A stretch of 64,000 nucleotides of DNA from positions 90,309 through 154,308 of the forward strand of contig SWDT01000110.1 in the NCBI GenBank assembly GCA_009193035.1. The letters are read 5' to 3'. Shown piece after piece: positions 23,260 to 34,116 of the stretch. Position numbers and translations under genes: made by a program. Under the pieces are notes generated by a model. That model was given only the letters and a program-made list of their open reading frames with translations. It had not been told where the DNA came from and made no database searches. Numbering within the stretch: the first letter of the stretch is position 1; each line of letters opens with the position of its first letter. Source of the stretch: Halicephalobus mephisto (Eukaryota; Nematoda; Chromadorea; Rhabditida; Panagrolaimidae).

Positions 23260-25152
23260 ATGGAATCAGTGTTACCTTCTGAGGCGACAACAATATTTGA
23301 TATGCTTTCTACATCTGAAATGCTTTTTCAAAATGAATCTATATTCAATCAGAGTAAGTTGTTTAAAACCGATCAAATTGAAGTTATTTTCAAATAGAAT
23401 TCCATGAAAACTTCCAGAATCTTCTGAAGCTTTCTAAAATCTCCAATGTGTTGTAGGAATCCCTAGAACCCTATAGAAGACTCTAGAGTTGTTTTAAAAA
23501 TTCTGAGATTTTCCAAAAAATTAGAAATTTTCGACTCCTTGCACATTTTAGTGGAAATTCTGAAGACATTTAAAACAAAGAATTAAAAGTTTCTAAAATG
23601 AGTATTTCTGAATTTTACAATGATGTAGTATTTTCTGAGAAACAATTTACTATTGTTAAGTTTTCAGAGTTTTATAAAAAGTAGATAAAATACAAGATCT
23701 CTACAATAATTTCAGCACTTCCGGCCTTCTTAGGAGAACCTTCGATAACAACTCGCACTTCCTCCGAGAATTTAATTGTGATGCCTGTTTATCCGCCCAC
23801 GCAAGAGCCTTCAACGAAGAGACTATTCATCACAATGTACTTGATCGTTTGTCTCACTATTGGTATTTGTGGAAATTTCTCACAGCTGGCATTGCAGTAC
23901 TACTCCTATCGATTACGGATTTACAAAACTACGGTCTCTCCCACTTGTACTCAATTATATGTCTGTTTACTTCACTCCATTTACTTCCTCATCTCAATTT
24001 CGTTGCCTTCGGTCATAATTGAGCATTTGGTCCAAATTTGGATGTTCGGGATGTTCACTTGTGTTTCGCATTTATTCTTGATCACAACAGGAAGAACTGC
24101 AGCGGCTTGGCTTACTGTGATGCTGTTTTTGGATCAATGGAGAGTTCAGGCTACAAGTGATGTTAATGCAGCCATGTTTAAGAAGTTGGTAGAATGTAAA
24201 TCAAAAAACAGTTTATCTGACTCGAAAAAGGTTTACTTTACTTCTTTGTTATTTATCGTAGCTGTGTGTTTGATTTCATGCTTCCCTTCTTTGTTTTACA
24301 TTGACCTCAGCCAAGAAGTTCTTTACGAAGAACATGTTCAACAAATGGTATTAAAAATCAGAACTTTCAAATGCTCCTCCAAAATTCCCGAAAATATGTT
24401 CCTGACCATCAGCACAATTACTTTTTTCCTTGATTTCCTAATTCCTTTCATCTTTATTGTTATCATCTCTATCAAACTCTATCGAAGGGAAAAAATATCT
24501 CCAGTTAACATTGTTTATCAAAAGAAATTACGAAATTACCGGGTAAGTCATGCAAAATTTTTTAATGACGAAATCCTATTTCAGCTTCTCGTTGCCATTC
24601 TATACTTCTTTGCGTACTCCGCCCACTGGGTAGCGGTTACCTGGGTGTTCATTGGCGTCGTTAGTTCTTCAAAATAAAGTTATTTTACAAATTAATCAAC
24701 TTTAGGCAACCCCAGAGGAATCCGTACTCCTTGGGGACTTGGCAACCCTCTTTCCCTATACACTACCTGCTGTCATCTGGCTTCCTTTGAGTCTCCTGTC
24801 ATCATCAGCTTCTGCTCAGGCCAGGTTTTATGACCCCACTACAAGTTCAAGGATAAATGATCCTATCAGTGAGGGTCCGAGGACAACTAGAGGAGATTTC
24901 CCGAAACAAAAGAGGAATACTCGTTGGTCTACAGGTGATGTCCTTTCAAGACCAGAAATCAACTCATTAGAAGAGAAACTTAACTATCCTAAGGGGATTT
25001 CTCAAAGTATCAGTAACAATTCCAACGTCTTCCTCCTTGAAAAGTCAAAAAAGGAAAGAATAGAAAATTATCAAGAAAGTTCTTTCATTAATGATTCACC
25101 TGTTACAGATACGTTTTTGAAAGTTCCTGCGAAGATAACTTTTAATAAGTAA
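23260..25152 (+). CDS. divergent class A GPCR
   Basis: Exons 23260-23353, 23716-24542, 24585-24659 and 24706-25152 give 480 residues. Seven hydrophobic segments are visible: TM1 with GICGNFSQLALQYY, a TM3 ending in LDQWRVQ where other receptors have DRY, TM6 LLVAILYFFAYSAHWVAV and TM7 LFPYTLPAVIWLPLSLL. A long polar tail of about 115 residues follows, rich in Ser, Arg and Lys. The DQW triplet in place of DRY may alter G-protein coupling. The 42-bp intron at 24543-24584 has no stop and keeps frame, so its retention would add 14 residues. The long first intron (362 bp) holds a TTCTAGAA-type array at about 23400-23540. No specific subfamily is recognised. Confidence 0.8.
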
Positions 25153-25189
25153 AAATCACACTATTATAGAAATTCGAAACAATTAACAT

Positions 25190-25460
25190 TTGGAGGTTGT
25201 CTCAGCATCAATTTTTAGAATCTTTGAGAACTTTCCTGAACTCAAAATTGCAGACATTTGTATGAGATTCTAGAAGTTCCTATCGCTTTTTTAAGGCTTG
25301 AGAATTTCTACTAAATTTTGAAAGTTTTTATAAGATTCTGGAAATTTCCATGAAATTGTATGGAGTTTTAGAAGTTCTTAGTGGATTCTAAACCGTTCTA
25401 AGAATTCTCAGGATATTTTATAGTATTGTAAAACTTGGTCAATTCTGAGGAATTCTCAAA
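25190..25460 (+). repeat. leader-plus-array repeat downstream of the third GPCR
   Basis: Leader GGTTGTCTCAGCATCAATTT at about 25195, then a TTCTAGAA-type array to about 25460. The remaining stretch to 25717 shows no gene. Confidence 0.6.
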
Positions 25461-25717
25461 GCTTCTACAGAACTTTAACCTTGTAGAATGAAATATAATA
25501 AAACAAGGATAAGACTTGTTTGGTTTTCTTGATTTTGAAGATCTTGAATGGGTCAAAACGTTTTCTTATCGATACTAGGGAACACTTAATACCCCCTGAG
25601 GGGTTTCGTGAAATTATCGAGGTTAGCCGTCGGTTCAAGAGAAAAGCGTTTTCCCTTTCCACCAAATTCGATCAACTCGTTTTTTTATTTGTTAAAACTT
25701 AAAGTCTTGCATTCATA

Positions 25718-28618
25718 ATGTTAGATCTTGTAAATTGGGCTGGGAAACTCCTAATAATATTGCTGATATTCCACTTTTTGCCCCAACGAAGTCTGCAATG
25801 TGCCCAACAGTATAAACGGGAACTACGGTATTTGGATTTTTATTTAGGGATTCGTCCAACAGAAGATGAAGGAAAAATACCTGTGGCTGGTAAATATATT
25901 AATTCCTAAACTTTTACGGATGGTTCTAGGAAATTCCACAATTTAATGATAGATTTCGAAATCTTTGAACGTTTTACAGAAATCACCGGAGATTCCTAAA
26001 GTTTTAAGGAGGATCCTAGAACTCTCTAGAATCCCATGAAGATTTTTAGAATCTGATCCGTTACTAAAATCTAGTAGAGGATTCTAAAACCTTTTAGAAG
26101 CTCTTAGTTTTTCACTAGATTCTAGAAAACTGGCAAAATGTCAAAGTTTATCATATGAAACTACAAATTCTAAAAGGTTTTAGAAAGTTTCAGAAATTCG
26201 TAATGGAAAAACCTCATAATAACAATTTTTCACCTTATTGATAACTACTTAATAGGAAAATCTTGCAGAATCCAAACTTTCGAATTACATTCATTCTTCT
26301 GATGAGTTAAACTGTGACTTTAAGAATCCTTGTGCTTGGAACAATGTTGACTCCGATAATATTCTGGATACTTCTGATTTTTACACTTTTGAGAAAAAAG
26401 ATGGGAAAACTTTTCCAATTCAAGTTCGACCGGGATCTGCAAATCCCAAACAAGGTATGGGGATTCGTAAATGACTCAGTTCCAAAACCCGTTTCAGGAT
26501 CCCGATTTGTTCTTGCCGGAAACACGACTGCGAAAGCCCAATCGGCGGTTCTCGTCAGTGCTCCAATTGCATGTCAAGTTACTAAAGGGAAACTCGCCTT
26601 CAAGTATGCAGATTAACTTTGGAAAATTAATAAATTACCACCATTTAGGTATTGGCTCTACAATTCTGCCAAGATTGAAGTTGTTATTTTGAAAATCAAT
26701 CCTTCTCATGGTCATTGGCAAGTCAAGTTCCGTCCTAAAACAGACTGTCATTTTCTGAAGCACTTAGAGGACGAATGTATCGTTGAGATCGATGAAACGC
26801 ACGAACCTTTCAAAATCGGAATCAGGGCTTATCAACTGCATGATTCTAGTGTTGGAAGTTTCGTGATGCTCAGTGATATCCGTTACAAAGCTCAAATCTG
26901 CAGGGAACACGAGGTCCCATCTCTGTTCGGGGGAGTTCCTCTTTCTACACCAGAATCTTCCTTGAATGTCATTCATACTGCTTCTGATTTGAATTGCACA
27001 TCAAACGTTGGGTCTTGCAACTGGAAACCCACTTATCCGACGGATACTACTAATCTGGCTACTCTGCGATCCCTCTGGCAAACAGGAATGAATCAACGAC
27101 TTTGGGATGAGTTCGTGCCGACTACAGATGACTCTCATCCAGAAGGTGGTTTTCTTTTCCAATATATTGATCCGATGTCGACTCTTCCAATCGGTCAACT
27201 TCAATCAGCTCTGGTTCCCTGTACCCAGACAGCCTCAACTCTTCAATTCCGATATTGGATGAGTCCCAACGTCCAGGCTCAATTATGTACAGTTACGAAG
27301 GCAAATGTTTCTTTAAGTTGTGTTTTTCTCAGTGAAGCTAATTCTCCGGGACCGATCACAATTGATATTGACCGAGGAGATAAAAATCCCTTCAGGGTAA
27401 GTTTTTTTTAATCTTTAAATTTTTTTATCCCCATTTAGTTCGTAATTGAAGTCATCAGATTCGATCCATCAAGAACCAGTGTTTTTGCAATAGATGACAT
27501 CGTCTTCAAGTCGATTCTGTGTCACGAAGAAGCCCCAAAAACAACCCCTGCTCCTCTCGGAATCGGTATCTTATTTGATCTCCAGCCTTTCCCTGATGTT
27601 GCTCCGGATTATCTTCCTTCTAAGCTTGATTGTAATTACGAAGTTGAACACTGCATTCATTGGGAAAACTTAGATGGAGAATTCCAATCGGGATTCGTCC
27701 CAGCCAAGCTTCCATTTGAAATCCCGAAATCTTTCCGTGGCAATGCAGCTATAGCTCATTTCACAGCTCCGGATTCCTTTGCTGTTTTGCAATCTCCTGT
27801 AATTTCTTGCGCTAAAGACGCAAGAATTACTGTGAAATACTTTAGTTCTATAGGGGCCAGATTGAGTATATGTGCGGACAATAATTGTCTCAAGGAAAGA
27901 GACAGATCAGAGAATTCCGAAGAAAATAACAGTCCTTCAAATTTCGGGCATTCAGGAGAATTATCAGTCAATGTTACTTCCGTGAAGAACTTCCGACTTA
28001 GTGTCATCGGCGAATCATACGTAACAGATGGAGGAGTATTTGCTGAATCGTTTATAATAATCAAGGAAATTAAGACCGAAGGACATTTGTGCAGAATGAA
28101 AGATAGAACCGAATTGGCGTGCGAAGTTCTTTCTTGCGACTTCAGAAGTACGTTTTAATCAATTATAATTCTAGTTGAAAGTTTCAGAAGGAACACTCTG
28201 TAACTACCAGTCCGCTCTGACTTCACCCGACGACATTCCCTTCCAACACGATAAGTTTTCCGGCATCACAGCTACACTTGCCACGCTTGGTCGGAGAAGA
28301 GTGGTTCTTCGCTCGCCAGAATTCCAGCTATCTCGTCCTGCTGATCTCAAGTTCAAATTAATGCTGTCGACATACGGTGCAGAAGCCTACATTTGTCCAG
28401 ATGAATTTGTTGACAATTTAACAGAGGATTGTGAATTGATTTTGGGTCCCAAGATAGACGAAAAGAAGTTTGAAATTTTACAAGTACAGCTTGATAAAGA
28501 CCTCCAACACTTTGCTATTATCGCATTTCACGACAAATACCAGCAGTTTGGAGAAGCTGATGTTGCCATTACTGATATTCAACTCATAGAAGCAAATGGT
28601 GATGCTCTCTGTCATTAG
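25718..28618 (+). CDS. secreted protein with four MAM-like modules
   Basis: Exons 25718-25889, 26269-26454, 26498-26603, 26649-27396, 27439-28147 and 28188-28618 give 783 residues. A hydrophobic signal segment ends near C28. Four cysteine-framed modules follow at about 73-239, 271-432, 469-628 and 637-782. Each opens with a pattern like LNCDFKNPCAW or LDCNYEVEHCIHW and closes with a D-rich strand and a Cys (DDIVFKSILC). These match the shape of MAM domains, which mediate adhesion and oligomerisation outside the cell. The fourth is the most diverged. No membrane anchor is seen at the C terminus. AATAAA at 28627-28632 follows the stop closely. Intron 1 (379 bp) contains a TTCTAGAA-type array; the others are 40-45 bp. 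The intron at 26455-26497 is inferred from an in-frame stop without it. Confidence 0.82.
25920..26130 (+). repeat. TTCTAGAA-type array in MAM-gene intron 1
   Basis: Degenerate array of about 30-bp units; the leader is not clear in this copy. Confidence 0.5.
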
Positions 28619-28632
28619 TAAATATAAATAAA

Positions 28633-29180
28633 TTTATAAATAAAAAATTTTGATACAAATACCAATATCGAGAACCTTTGTTTAACTTTTTAAGTTTACT
28701 TTTTACATCTCTGATATTTCAAGTAGCGTAAGGTGAGAAAAACGTTTTGAATAATTTAATTCTTCCTTTAAAATTAGGTTTTACTTTCGATACTACGTTA
28801 CAAGTGTTAGAATCTAAGATAGTTGTATTTATAATTTCCGAGTTTCTTAGATTTCTTTCAGACATTTATTTTATCAATTTAATCACATAAAAATTAATAA
28901 ATAAAAAAATGTCAATCCTCTTGTTTTTCCAAATATCTTCAATTAATAACAATAATATCAATAGAATTAACTAATACACGTTATCCAATCAATTTCATTA
29001 GTCATTTTCTCTATTCCATTCAAAAATTAATATTATGCTATAATTTCAACAAATATAAATTTCTCGACACAGTATACTTCTGATTATTAATCAAATGAAA
29101 TAGATCGTGTTCGAAAAATCAAAAAATTTCGATTTTCTAAACACTATTATTTCTACGAAATTAATTTCACATTAAAAAGA
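28633..29180. other. very AT-rich intergenic stretch
   Basis: No open frame of note, no recognisable repeat unit. It marks the change from the gene-dense left part to the repeat-rich right part. Confidence 0.5.
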
Positions 29181-29484
29181 CATCATATTCTAATGACGAA
29201 AAATTTCAGATTGAATTAATTAACTGTTTTTAAGTTATAAAATATCTATTCTGAAAATACAGTTAATACATTTTGTCCAATACAAAGTAGACAATAGATT
29301 TCAGATTTTGAATCCTTTTAGAAATTAAGATAGTGTTTGGAGAATTTGAAAATGTGGATTCTCACATCACTATTCCGAAAATCTCTAGAATTCTTATTCG
29401 ATTTACGCAAACATCATCTAACAGATAGACATGAAAAGTCAGAAGGAAATTAATTCTAAATCTCTCAATTCCTCAGAGAACATA
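29181..29484 (-). repeat. dispersed repeat, inverted copy of 54228-54532
   Basis: This 304-bp stretch matches the reverse complement of 54228-54532 with few differences, including one ATAGTGT/ACACTAT palindrome at 29329-29375. The match stops exactly where the Tc1-like element begins. Confidence 0.8.
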
Positions 29485-30803
29485 TACTGGTGGTCAAAAT
29501 TATTGACCCCTCATCAGATTTTGTTGTTTTGATCTGGTTTTTGTTGCCGCGAGTGCCTTATTTACGTAATATCGGATGCGTTGATATATAACCACCTATT
29601 TAGAATGATTTCCGAGGAGAAGAGAGCTGAGATTTTGCGTTTCTTCCAAGATGGAGAGTCAATCAAAGAAATAGTTCGACAAGCTCAGGTAGCCTGAAAT
29701 TCTGTTCGCAAGGTTCTTCGTAATGTCAAGCTGAAGAAAATAGGTCGTTCCCGAACAATTTCCAATTGACAGGTTCGACAAATCAAGCGTCATATAGTGG
29801 CTTCTGTCAAGCGTGGTCAACAAGTGACATCTGCAACTATCAAGAAAGACTACAACTTGGCCGTCTTTCGTCGAACTATCTGTCGTACGCTGAGCCCCAA
29901 TGATGCTACTTACAGTTTCGAGAAAAAAAAGTTGTCGCCGAAACGTATTCACAAGGTTGCACGCCTGGCTTTTGCACTTCGACATTTGGAGACCGACTTC
30001 AAAACTTGGATATTTACGGACAAAAAACGCTTCTCTCTTGACGGTCCTGACAATTTTGGTAGCTATGGTGTCGGAGATACTCGTTTACAACGAATCAAGC
30101 GTCAGCAAGGCGGAGGAGGTGTTATGATTTTTTATGTGATCTGTAGCAATGGCGACATGATGGTCAATGTATGTGCAACCTTCTAAGAAGTCTATTTAAA
30201 ATAATTTTTTTCTCATTATTAGATAGTTGATGGCCGATACATTCAAAGCAATACATCGAAGATCTGGACAAAATCTACATTCCATGGTGTAAATGTCAAA
30301 TGGGTCGAAATCAATGAGTTTGGCAACAAGACAATTCGTCAGTGCATACCGCTGGCGCCGTCATAAATTGGTTCCGTCGTAAGAAGGTCAGAACGGTCAA
30401 CTGGCCATCTTTAAGCCCCGATTTTAATATAATTGAGGATGTTTGGCACGTTTTGTCGAATATGATTTATGCGATTGCTCTTGTGTCCAAAATCGAACAG
30501 TGTGTCAAAAACTTTCCTTCGGCTACCATCAAGAAACTCTATTCTACTATGCAAGACCGTTTGAATAAGGTCAAAATGACTAAAGGTGGTCAAATCCAGG
30601 GATAATTATCACGGGGTCAATAATTTTGACCACCCTATTTTCTATTTTTATGGCATAAAGTGCTTGCAAATCCTTCTCGATATTTGGTCATTTGACAAAA
30701 TTACATAGCTTATGGTCCTGAATATTTTGCAAAAAATCATATTCAATTGGCCTTATTAGTTGCCGAGATCCGAGAAGGGTCAAAAATTTTGTCCACCAGT
30801 ATA
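29485..30803 (+). mobile_element. dead Tc1-type transposon with a doubled right end
   Basis: The left terminal repeat has a 22-bp core at 29489-29510 (GGTGGTCAAAATTATTGACC plus CC). A perfect inverse lies at 30613-30634. A second, outer inverse with two mismatches lies at 30777-30803 and shares the terminal TATACTGG with the left end. A TA borders the ends, as for Tc1/mariner insertion. The inner pair encloses the transposase remnant; the 140 bp between inner and outer right ends look like the end of a second copy. Confidence 0.85.
29605..30605 (+). pseudogene. Tc1-type DDE transposase, inactivated
   Basis: Starts at the ATG at 29605 with an N-terminal helix-turn-helix (SEEKRAEILRFFQDGESIKE). 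The frame is broken by in-frame stops near 29695 and 29770 and by at least two later shifts. The catalytic triad can be followed across frames: FTDKKRFSLDG, then WQQDNSSVHTAG, then SPDFNIIEDVW, so this is the DDE class of Tc1/Tc3. As sequenced it cannot make an intact enzyme. Confidence 0.88.
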
Positions 30804-31065
30804 TAGTCGAAGTGCCAGAGATATGATCTGTCTTAGTTCCGCTCATGTCGACAAACCCAAAGATAATATTTTTATTCTCCTCATCCCCCAAGATATGGCT
30901 CAACTGCTTCATTTAGATTGATTACTTGCGAATTCTTAAATCTAATTGTGTTATGTAGTGTTCTCACAACGTCTTCATAATTAGGAGGGGTTGCAATAAA
31001 AAGTCCCGTACAGTTGATCCACTCTCCATTTACTTGCATTGGAAACCATTTGTTCAATCCATTGA
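30804..31065 (-). pseudogene. fragment of the Cys/His-cluster gene family
   Basis: About 260 bp match the 63554-63812 part of the paralogue at the right edge, including GDEENKNIIFGFVDMS on the minus strand. The match is cut exactly at the outer right end of the Tc1-like element, before the Cys/His cluster. In the intact paralogue the corresponding site is an ATATAG, consistent with insertion at a TA. Confidence 0.85.
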
Positions 31066-32200
31066 GTCAAATCTTTAACTCCGATATACTATATATCATT
31101 CGATTCAGCACTCCAAAATCTGCAACAAACAAGAAGACATTATTTGTCTTAAGACTGTTAAATAAATCACAAAATGAGTGAAGATCTATCAGTTTGTTTT
31201 CCTTTAGTTAGGTTCAGGCTGAATTTAAATAGGCTTCAGCTTACATTAAATAGGTGGAAAATCTTAAGTTCGATTAAATTCTTTTCAGGTGTATCCTTTT
31301 TATCTGCAGCAACTAGGATTCTTGTTTGTACAAATTTGGAATTGTTGGAATATTCTCGAAATCATTTCAATTTAAAAAATAGAAAAAATGATGTTAAGAG
31401 ATTCGGACTTATGGATTCTTTACTCATTTTAATTTGTTGAACTTTTGAATAAAATAAGGAAAACAAATAGTGTTCAGATTTTCATGGATTTATTTCGAAA
31501 ACTTAGACAAGAAATCCTGTTTCTCGATGGATCAAGAGGGATGTTGGACGATGTAATCATCTATAAAATCATATATAAATATAAGAATAACAGAAAGAAC
31601 AACCAGCGTTGGAAGTTGAAAAAACGGGCTGAGTTAAAAATAGAAAATATAATTACATTTCAATTGATACTGAAGAATTAAGTTGTGATAACTGTATTAT
31701 TTTTCATTCAAGACTTATTTCATGGAGTAATTTAAAATAATGTATTTTCAATGAAAAGTGATCGAAATTGCTTTAGTGGAAAGAACTATTACAAATAAAC
31801 ATCATACATTTTATACAATTTCTACGTAGAGAATAAGAAGATGCTAAATTTATTATCAAAGTTGATTCCAACTCGTCTTGTTTGAATAGTTTTGTTTCTA
31901 ACACTTTCTCGAAATTAAATTAGCTAGTTCCGTAAAAGCCTGTATTCCTGACTTTTATAAACTCAACTCTGGTACCACTAAAATGAAGTTAGCTATTTTT
32001 AGGAGCAAAACGAATACACTTTATTCTCCTGATCGAAAACTTGTTGGAAGACTATCCTATCATTATCCTGAAACATATCCAGCGACATCAATAGAAAACA
32101 GGGAAAATTCTACTGCTTTGAGTTTTTTATAATTTAGGAATACACAAACAAAAACAATCAATTTTTCCTATTTTTATTAAATTGCACAGCATATAAAGGA
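31066..32200. other. AT-rich flank downstream of the Cys/His gene
   Basis: No gene supported. A short part at about 31505-31560 resembles 62170-62215, at a similar distance downstream of the paralogue at 63068, hinting that flanking DNA was duplicated with the gene. Confidence 0.4.
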
Positions 32201-32201
32201 A

Positions 32202-32207
32202 TTTATT
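32202..32207 (-). other. polyadenylation signal
   Basis: TTTATT on the plus strand is AATAAA for the minus-strand gene, 18 bp beyond its stop codon. Confidence 0.6.
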
Positions 32208-32224
32208 CAATTATTAGGATTAAT

Positions 32225-34116
32225 TTAATTAGCTTTTTGATTCAAATAGTGATTGATGAGTTTCTGTATGTGCTTGTTCAAGCTAACATCTTTGACTTCT
32301 TCCAGAGCGCTTTTGATTTTTTCTTCGTTCTTGTGTTTTGAAAGAAGTTGGATCCTTGCATTAATAACTGTGAGATCATGTCCTCCCTCATTTTTCTTGA
32401 TCTTTTCAAGTTCTTGAGAGATTAAATGAAGGAGATAGTTATCATCAAATTGCTGATTTTGCACTTTCCTCACATCTGGAATTGAAGAATGAGAGATTCC
32501 TTGTTCCTCTCGTTTTTTACTTGATCTTTCTTGTTGGTGAATTGGATGATGGCAAATGAGGAATTTTTCTCTGTATTTCTTTGACCCACAAGAACAGAAC
32601 AGAATCATATCTTTCTGAAAGACAAACTTCCCACATTTAGTACATATCCACCTTCTCAAATCTGGAATGCATTCTTCCGGGCATTCTGATTCAAATAAAG
32701 TTAGATTATCTAAGCTTTTATTTGCCGTAGTTCCATTCATGTCTACAAACCCAAATAAAATTCTTTTGTTAATTCCTTCCTGAATGTATGGTTCAACAGC
32801 TCTGTCGTCAATACTAATGTGACACTGATTGAAGTTGGTTGTTTTCCTCAGCATTTCAATTAATTGTTCATAGCCGGCAGGGGTGCTAATTGAAAAATCT
32901 AGGTAATTCAAATATTCTTTATTGTCGATTTCTGGTGACCATTTGTTCAATTTTTGGAGCCAAGGTTTGATTTCCTCTTTCGTTCCCGGAAGATGATTTC
33001 CTTCATGCATGTCACTCATATTGTCCATTGAATATTTGATGTAATCAATGTAACAGAAGAAGAGTTTCTTCAACACCGGATACATTTTCAAGAAATAGAT
33101 TCTATTCATTGACTTATAATTTTCCTTTGCTTTGTTTAAATGAATATAAGCCTCCATTAAAGATTTCTCTCCAGATTCCATATTTTGAAGAATACCCGGA
33201 TACCCAACCTTCCCCATCTTCATTTCAATTTTTCGATAAACACAGTAGAGATATGAGAGGAAGATTTGAAATTCAATTTCATTATTTATAAAAATTGCTG
33301 GGATGTCTTGATTTAATTTTTCACATCCAAACCAGACAGGAATGTGGTATTGAGAATGTTTTCCTTCCTCTAATTCATCCATGAAATTCAGAAGTTCTCC
33401 CAGAGTCATTTCTCTGATTTCGTCATAGTTGACCAAAATTCTGCATTTAATCTTCTTTTGGGCTTCATTGAAGTTTCTATCTCTAAATAAATAATAAATC
33501 TGAAAAAACTTTCCGTTTAATTAATTCAAACAATTGCATAATTTACTATCAAAAATTTATTCTCAGAACTATTCATTTTATAGTATCTTTTGAAGACCTG
33601 TCGAAAATTTAATATAATCAGAATAAATTCTTTGTTAATGTATGAGATCTATGTTGGTAAGTCTTACGTTATTATGATCTTCTGGAAATCTAATTTTTGG
33701 AAACTGCACCCACAAATCCATGCCATAATCGATTACATTGACAAAATGACTGCAGTTGAGTGGATACTTTTGAAGCTTCTCGGAGCTTTTTCTTTCTCTT
33801 GAAAAACAACAAAGAACTTCCCAATATTCATTGTCGTCAAGGATAATCCCGAAATCGATGAATTTTCTGTAGCTCAGTTCCAGAGAAGAACTTATCGTTG
33901 GCTAAAATATCCACAATGAATTTACTCAATGAACAAGAAACTTGCCCAGCATCGAATATCAGTCGATGACAAATTATAAGCCCAGTATACCCAGTAATTA
34001 GTGATATCCGACGTAACATTAGGAGGTTCTCCCTCAACCGGTATCAATCGATCTAAAGATTTATTGTATCCCCATCCTAATTTACATTCACGGCTAAGAC
34101 ACCAATACCAATTCAT
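32225..34116 (-). CDS. unrecognised family with conserved Cys/His cluster
   Basis: Three exons on the minus strand, 34116-33926, 33866-33668 and 33499-32225, encode 554 residues. The N-terminal part is rich in Trp and Cys (MNWYWCLSRECKLGWGY). The middle is mostly helical with DNMSDMHEGNHLPG and EEIKPWLQKLNKW. Next comes ILFGFVDMNGT, then a cluster CPEEC, CTKCG, CSCGSKKYREKF, CHHPIH that could bind two metal ions, and a charged helical C terminus. The cluster and FGFVDM are the best conserved parts in the paralogue at 63068-64000. The third exon is fixed by a TTTTTTCAG acceptor that keeps frame. I do not recognise the family. A nucleic-acid- or protein-binding zinc module is the likeliest role for the cluster, by inference only. 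Confidence 0.72.

Noticed and set aside
31174..31681. Two plus-strand frames of 78-88 codons
   Set aside because: AT-driven composition without motifs, and no splice context; the region looks like duplicated non-coding flank.
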